Assembly (NCBI GenBank): GCA_030407085.1
Contig: CM059584.1
Location: 92,140,501-92,204,500 of the forward strand
Origin: Trichopria drosophilae
Lineage: Eukaryota > Arthropoda > Insecta > Hymenoptera > Diapriidae
Direction: 5' to 3'
Length of the DNA: 64,000 bases
Below the pieces are notes generated by a model, which saw only the letters and a program-made list of their open reading frames with translations, was not told the DNA's origin and searched no databases. Positions 57,794-64,000 of the stretch are shown here, piece by piece (the first letter of the stretch is position 1; each line of letters opens with the position of its first letter). The position numbers and the translations under genes are program-made.

Positions 57794-58093
57794 TTATTCG
57801 AAACGAGAACAACAAGGCGTTTGTCCATAACTCTTAGGGCCACGCCACCGAACATTTCGATACCGATCTTTCCCAATTTCTAAAATTTCCAGGAAGTGCT
57901 TCTTATTATCAGACAAAGTAAACATCTGTTTTTTCATTCGTATCCGCGTCGGACTCATCAGAAAGAATCCAATTCTCACGTGCACCTTATCACATTCTAA
58001 ACTATGAACCTTCACATCCACGCCGACTCCCAAAATACCAGCGAGTATTTCGTCATCGATTCAACTGCTACAATTTCCACGTGGGACAATATC
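57794..58093 (-). pseudogene. unassigned protein-like exon or fragment
   Basis: A minus-strand frame ending in TAA at 57794 reads like real protein (mixed polarity, MSPTRIRMKKQMFTLS, HFLEILEIGKDRYRNVRWRG) rather than random AT-rich translation. It has no ATG at its start; an in-frame TGA lies near 58060 and a TGTGCAG acceptor-like sequence near 58094. It could be the last exon of a gene or a captured fragment. I recognise no family. Confidence 0.3.
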
Positions 58094-59310
58094 TGCACAC
58101 CAATACATAAAGAGATAAAAAATAATATGATCTCTCTCGAACAGTCCACCCAGTTCTCCTTCAGCAGCGGTGTCGGATAGACCCCGACAAAATTTGGATA
58201 ATGTGTGTTCTTCCAGAAGTGGTATCGGATAGACCCCGACTAAGTTCCGACAATCGCGACTCGACCTGACGTCATTGGACTGATGGTCAACGAATTCTCA
58301 TAAGGAACGACATCGCGAAGTCAACACAGAGCAGTCAGAAGTGCTCGGGAAGCGACATCGGTCATCGGACATGGTAAGCAATCCGCTTTATATATCAAAA
58401 ATATTCCTTAATTAACTTTCCTTAATTAACATTCCTTAATCCCCCCCCCCCCCACAGGAGGCGATAATTAACCGTAAAAGCCTCATTTTTATTTTTATAT
58501 TTTGTTATTTTTATTGAGACGAATGTGTTGATTACCTTTTAATTTGTTTTCTCTTTATTTTAAATAAAAGGAACAACACCTTAGGGAAAATATTTTTGTT
58601 ATTAGTGATACTAGTGACTCGATTCGGCGTCGTTCTTTGAACGAAGAGCCGATCGAGCCACAAGCATCAATAGGGACTGTTAGGTTTCAATCCAGTAATA
58701 TTACTATGTTTTATTATTTTATTCTTTCGCTTGTAATATACAGCCAGAAAACCCAATATGTATTTTCCTCAAATTATTAACTATTAACAATATCTAATAC
58801 ATTAAATACTCGGGAATATTTAGTTTCTTGAAAACGCGAATTAAAAATCAAATATGTAATTTATTTAAAAGTACATGTAAAATTTCAACTTTTAATTTTC
58901 ATTTATCGATATATTACTTTTTATTTTAATAAGTTTTGTAATTCTTTAAATTGTTTTTGTTTAAACAAATAGTTATTCTTATCTAAACTACAAATTTATA
59001 ATACTCATAATTTATAATATAATATTTTTTTTCTGATTCCAGGAAAAATACACAAAGAAGTTGGACACCGGAGAATCCTCGAAATTATCGCATCCCTAAT
59101 TCCTTCCAACCCTTCCTTATTTTTATCTTTCTAAATAAATGAAATTGTTTACTTTGAGTTTGAATTTTATTTAAATCCAACCTTTATTCTTGTTCTTTTG
59201 TATTAGCAGCAGCCCCCACAAAATTTCGAACTCAGAATCGACTCTTCCAGTCGATTCCGTCTTTTCGTGGTTGTGTTGAGGTGAAGGTATTTGCAAACAT
59301 TTCATTGCAA
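58094..59310. other. non-coding region with duplicated and low-complexity segments
   Basis: TCGGATAGACCCCGAC occurs twice about 50 bp apart (near 58174 and 58225). A C13 run at 58441-58453 follows three copies of TTCCTTAATT. The rest is AT-rich without genes. Confidence 0.5.
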
Positions 59311-59600
59311 AACGCTTCCCCACCGGCCATAACAAGTGGTGACAGCGGTGCTCGTGGGAAAACTGTTAATGCAAAGGAACAAATAAAGGTCTAGACTATT
59401 TCAACAACAAAAAATATATAAAAAAAATAATAATAATTTTTGCAAAAACACTTCCTTCGCTGCTATACCAAGTGGTGGCAGCGGTGCTTGTGGGAAAACT
59501 GTCAATGCAAAAGAAGGACTAGACAATTTCAACAAAAATATATTAATAATTTTTGTAAAAACACTCCCTTCGCGGCCATACCAAGTGGTGACGAACTATT
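59311..59600 (+). repeat. three diverged copies of a ~115-135-bp repeat
   Basis: AAGTGGTGRCAGCGGTGC-type cores begin near 59334, 59470 and 59583. The first two are followed by GTGGGAAAACTGT; all are preceded by a (T/C)TTCSC-GGCCATA-like segment. The third copy is truncated. Confidence 0.7.
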
Positions 59601-59660
59601 ATAAAGAAAGAATAATGGACTAGCAAGTTTAAAAAACAACAATATTTTTTATCTTTTTAA

Positions 59661-61111
59661 CCCATTAACGCCGAGGTGATCAGAATTTTTACTAACTTTT
59701 CAACGTGTTTATTTATTATGTAATCGGACCAAAAAAATAAAGCAATACCTTTACTCCTATGCAAAATTTGATGCTCTTTCAGAATCTGAGCTCAGAATTT
59801 CAATTAGACAATGAGAAAACAAAATATGGCCGTTTTAAACGTGAAAAACGTGAAATTTTTCGAAAAAAAAAATTTTTCGCATTTTTTTTCACATTGATAC
59901 CGCAAAGGTATCGACTTTCTACTATGATGAGAGGTGATCATGGCACTCGAACATTAAGAGGAATTTTTTTCAGAAAAATTCATCGACGCGTTTTTGCAAA
60001 ATGGCGGCGGGAATGAAAAAATTTTATAAAAATCTTAATCTATTGTTTTTTTAAAAACTATAAAGTTTAGACAAAAATTTCTAAGAACAAAAATGTCTTA
60101 AAATTAGTCAAAGAACACTCTCAAATATTTTCAGAATTTTTGAGATAATTTTTGATTTTCGAAAATTTGAAAAAATCAAATTTTCGAAAAAATGTTTGAA
60201 AAAACTTGTGAGTGTTCCTTGACTAATTTTAAGATTTTTTTGTTCCCAAAAACTTTTTCGTAAAGTATAAAGAAAAACCTTTTTCTTGAATTGTACATAA
60301 AATTTTGTTTCTATCTACACGGAGAGACCCAACGTGTAATTTTCGTACCACCCCCTACATTTGATAAAGGTACTAGAGAGGTTGTACCCGAAACGTACCA
60401 AAGTGTGCACCGAAATCGTCCGAAGTTGTCTGACTATAGCACGGTGAATACGGGACTACGGGACGACGGGACGACTCTCTGTAATTGTCTCTGGGTAATG
60501 CTAAGAGTAGAAAAACCAATGTATATGCACAAAATCGGCAAGAAAGTAGTCAAGGAACACTTTCAAATTTTTTGAAAAATTTTTTCGAAAATTTGATTTT
60601 TAAAATTTGTTGAAAATCAAAAATTATCTCCAAAAATTCTGAAAAAAATTGGGAGTGTTCTTTGACTAATTTTAAGACATTTTTGTTCTTAGAAATTTTT
60701 GTCTAAACTTTATAGTTTTTAAAAAAACAATAGATTAAGATTTTTATAAAATTTTTTCATTCCCGCCGCCATTTTGCAAAAACGCGTCGATGAATTTTTC
60801 TGAAAAAAATTCCTCTTAATGTTCGAGTGCCATGATCACCTCTCATCATAGTAGAAAGTCGATACCTTTGCGGTATAATTGTGAAAAAAAATGCGAAAAA
60901 ATATTTTTTTCGAAAAATTTCACGTTTTTCACGTTTAAAACGGCCATATTTTTTTTCGCACTGTCTAATTGAAATTTTGAGCTCAGATTCTGAAAGCGCA
61001 TCAAATTTTGCATAGGAGTAAAGGTATTGCATTATTTTTTTGGTCCGATTACATAATAAATGAACACGTTGAAAAGTTAGTAAAAATTCTGATCACCTCG
61101 GCGTTAATGGG
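59661..61111. mobile_element. 1.45-kb TTAA-flanked palindrome, piggyBac-type ends
   Basis: The ends CCCATTAACGCCGAGG and CCTCGGCGTTAATGGG are inverted and flanked by TTAA (59657-59660 and 61112-61115), matching the CCC...GGG plus TTAA rule of piggyBac. Arms are about 550-600 bp, with a unique ~260-bp centre (60290-60550). Two similar frames of 85-91 codons on opposite strands (59759-60016, 60757-61032) are mirror images created by the palindrome and probably not genes. Confidence 0.85.
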
Positions 61112-61115
61112 TTAA

Positions 61116-62980
61116 ATAAAAGTAATGGAAAATAGTAAGTTTTCAGAAACTTATAGTAAATCAAAATAGTAGCAACCATATGAACAGTAATACTAATAGT
61201 TCAATTCTAATATAAATATTATAATATTTATTCATGTTTTTTACTTCCTCAGATATTCCAATTTTTCCTTTACTTCGGTGTTCGACTTCACAGTGGCTTA
61301 GCAATAACTACCTGTTGTGTATTATTCATCCTTTATTTTCAGGCACTTAGAAACATTTATTTTTCAATTTAGGAAAAAAATCATAATATAATCAATATAA
61401 ATAGAAAAATTTAATCAATTTCTAATATAGTACACAAATTTTTAACATTCCGTTAAAACCTTTCCAAACTCTTTGACGAATATATTAAAAAAATATTCAA
61501 TACTTACACGAAGTTTAATATTTTTGACATTTTAGCAACATTTTTAACAACATTTTTGTTTTGATATTAAGAAAAAGTTCAATACATTATTAATAATTTT
61601 TATACAGATTTAAAACATTACTGGTTATTTTATTTATTAATCAAAAAGAAAACAGAATTATATCAGATATCTTTTGACAAAAAACCAACAATAATATTTT
61701 TCCGAAAAAAATACTTCTTTTTGAATTAGTATTACAATTGTGTTACACTTTCGATATCTTTTTTATCAATTTTATTGAAACAAAAAAAGGGGAGACAAAT
61801 TTATTAATTATTTAAATTTTTCCAATTTGGAACATTTTTTAGGCAATTTCCTTGAATGTAAAGGTGACTCTAAGCAATTTTTTTGAATGTAAAGTAACAT
61901 TTGTAAAATTAAATACATATTAACCTTAAAATTAACCTTATTTTATGTTAAGCTATAAACAATATTTTGTTTAGATTATATAATCCGTTCATTTTCACTT
62001 ACAGCTTATATTTAAATTACAGACGATTTTTAACATATTCTTTATTTTCGGTCCTGACAAATTTTTATGTTCAAACATCTTTTATAAACTTACAACATTT
62101 GTTAAACGAGTTTTTATTACAAAAAAAACTTTGAAGGTCTAAAAAAAATTAATTTATTTTTTTTTTAATTGTATCGTTAATCACGTTCAAGGTTATTTTT
62201 TGCGAATCTTACTAATTTCCAGCAATTTTGAATTTATAAATAGGTTTTAAAAAGTTATTATTATCTCAAAACAATTATTAAACACTATTTTTTTTTTGTG
62301 CATATTATTACATACTATCTTTTATTTGAATACTACTTTTAAAATAGATTTTTTAAACTATAAACCATTTTGTATTTATAAGTAGTCTTTTTCGTAAATA
62401 TAATTTCTTCCTAAACAATTTTTGGTTACAAATTCTTTTCAGAAAACAGTTTGCAAACAAAAAAAGCAATAAGTAAATAAATAGAATATAATTTTAATAA
62501 ATCATCAACGAATTCTCCTTATATTATTAATAATTTTCAGAATTTTCGACAATATTTAAACACATTTTAACAAAAACACGTTATTTTAAAGCAATTGTAA
62601 AAGTAATAAATTTTGATGGTAATAATCTTTTAATAAAATGTATCAACAATAAACAACAAAAAAGTCATTACGGAGGATCTATACGAATTATTACAAAAAT
62701 TTGTGTGAGTTTGTCAGAAATAAAACATAGTTATATACACAGTATATTAGCAGTAAAACAGAATTAATTATTCATAAGAAAAGTAAAGAAAATCATTAAT
62801 AAATAACATCAAAGTGCGTAGAAAAATCCGTAACAAAACAAATAAATAGTTATTCAAATGCGTAAGTTGCCTACAACTATACTTAATAAATACCAAGTTA
62901 TAAAAGCAATCAACGAAATGTATTTCTATATCCTGAATTGAAAGAATTCGAAACAAAATTACTAAGCTCCGACACTCCGA
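61116..62980. other. AT-rich region, no gene seen
   Basis: About 1.9 kb of A/T-rich sequence with homopolymer runs. No frame, repeat or RNA gene could be supported. Confidence 0.55.
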
Positions 62981-62989
62981 AATGAGAAA

Positions 62990-64000
62990 ATGCACAAATT
63001 TCAAACCATGCAAACGCAAAATTTTTACGCAGTACCTTGGAACTATAATGAATGTCAACCACAAAATTATAAATATTTTCAAGTTCGAAATAAAAAAACA
63101 CACAGTTACAAAAAATTGGAACCTTGGAACTATCAACAAGATCAACGCCATACGCATAATTTCCGAACTTCGAATTTCGAAAATTTGCAAGCAGTATCAT
63201 GGAACTACGAAGAAAACCAACCGCAAAACAGAAAAAAAGTTCAACAGTTTAACTTAAAGTCGCGAAATTATTAGGATAGTCTCAAATACGACCAACCTAA
63301 CAATCGTCAAAATAATCGAATTCAATTTCAATGTGCAGAATTTTATCAATAAAGTTATATACAAAATAGATCAAGACAAATAAGAATCAAATGTACGCAT
63401 TGCAAACGTATAGGACATATCTGGCGAGAATGTAACAAATTTAAGGAAGAAATAATCTCCGAGGTAGTACACGAATTTAACAGTATAAAGCTATCAAGAC
63501 GGGAAAACGGGAAAATCACAGACGGAAATTTGGAACAAACTGAACATAAAAATCCTAAATATGTATAGAATTATGAAGAGGAAAATAAAACGAACCAGTA
63601 TTATAATACTAAAAACGAAACCAAAAACAATCGTAAAAATAAAACTGACAAAAATTATGAAAGCAAAAACGATACAGGCAATGAATTCGTAACCGAAAAC
63701 AATACTGACGACGATGATGAATTCGAGAATGATACTGATAATGAATATACCATAATTGAGAACGATACTGGTAATGATTACAAAACCAAAACGGACAAAA
63801 ATTCACAAACTGTTCAACAAAATTACACCCAATATAAATCAAACCGAAAAAGAATCTATTGTACACATTGCACAAATATAGGACATAACTGGCAACAATG
63901 CAAGAAATTTAGAGATGAGATAGCCTCAGAAATATTACAAGAATTTAACAGCCAAAACAAGCTAGAAAAAGAACATGACTGTGAATCAGGTAATGAAGAC
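62990..64000 (+). pseudogene. zinc-knuckle gag-like ORF with three stops, running off the window
   Basis: One reading frame from ATG 62990 to the window end is broken only by TAG (63272), TAA (63350) and TAG (63568). The first part repeats (P/S)WNY..., a Gln/Asn-rich stretch. Two C-x2-C-x4-H-x4-C boxes follow, CTHCKRIGHIWREC (63392) and CTHCTNIGHNWQQC (63860), each continued by a similar KF(K/R)(E/D)EI.SE(V/I).EFNS tail, so a ~156-codon module appears duplicated. Between them lies an Asp/Asn/Glu/Lys-rich segment with NDTGN-type repeats. This fits a decayed retroelement gag; the element type and 3' end are outside the window. Confidence 0.55.

Noticed and set aside
57621..59334. A third solo LTR (TGTTACG ... 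CATAACA followed by a TGGTGACAGC primer-like site)
   Set aside because: I found no second LTR, no target duplication, and the tRNA match could not be confirmed. A protein-like minus-strand frame also lies inside.
59759..61032. A conserved-looking 85-91-residue protein present twice
   Set aside because: The two copies are the opposite arms of one palindrome, so their similarity is not evidence of coding selection.

Overview
This 64-kb window looks like repeat-rich, gene-poor, AT-rich insect chromatin. Insect is inferred from Ty3/gypsy elements with insect-type primer sites (17 nt matching tRNA-Ser 3' ends, 13 nt matching tRNA-Leu), a Tc1-like transposon, TTAA-flanked MITEs and many foldback repeats. 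A hymenopteran is possible but not shown. No intact host gene, tRNA, rRNA or CRISPR is visible. Every long coding region belongs to, or resembles, a mobile element.

Layout. 1-3620: a GC/CpG-rich block with a 39-bp minisatellite, recurrent GATAACCA motifs and a ~119-bp repeat. 3627-4741: a broken minus-strand Tc1-like transposase whose catalytic part is split by a plausible 180-nt intron. 5158-10884: a complete minus-strand gypsy element (LTRs, TATT duplication, tRNA-Leu-like primer site, one open 1552-codon gag-pol). 10885-17972: AT-rich DNA with a TTAA MITE, two related foldback elements, a nested element and a small pseudogene. 17973-23756: a run of large inverted repeats (three packed within 17973-20600, another at 23051-23756), a ~122-bp satellite with inverted copies, and a GAT-rich simple repeat. 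23959-26049: a two-exon minus-strand fragment of a probably transposon-derived gene. 26516-57428: a 30.9-kb gypsy element. 57429-64000: a protein-like fragment, a TTAA-flanked palindrome and a broken zinc-knuckle gag running off the end.

The main discovery candidate is the 30.9-kb element. Its 5' LTR (itself split by a 1.8-kb insertion) and 3' LTR have matching ends and a 4-bp CAAA duplication, so the whole is one insertion. Between the tRNA-Ser primer site and gag lies a ~17.5-kb tandem array of 118- and 132/133-bp units with higher-order repeats. This looks like a satellite born in, or expanded inside, a retrotransposon 5' leader. Gag carries an unusual string of about nine zinc knuckles. 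Gag and pol have several stops and a frameshift although the LTRs differ at only about five substitutions by my eye comparison. Each LTR has four hairpin modules whose stems vary partly in a compensatory way.

All coordinates were read by eye. Palindrome arms, unit counts and LTR differences are estimates; homology statements rest on motif recognition, not searches.
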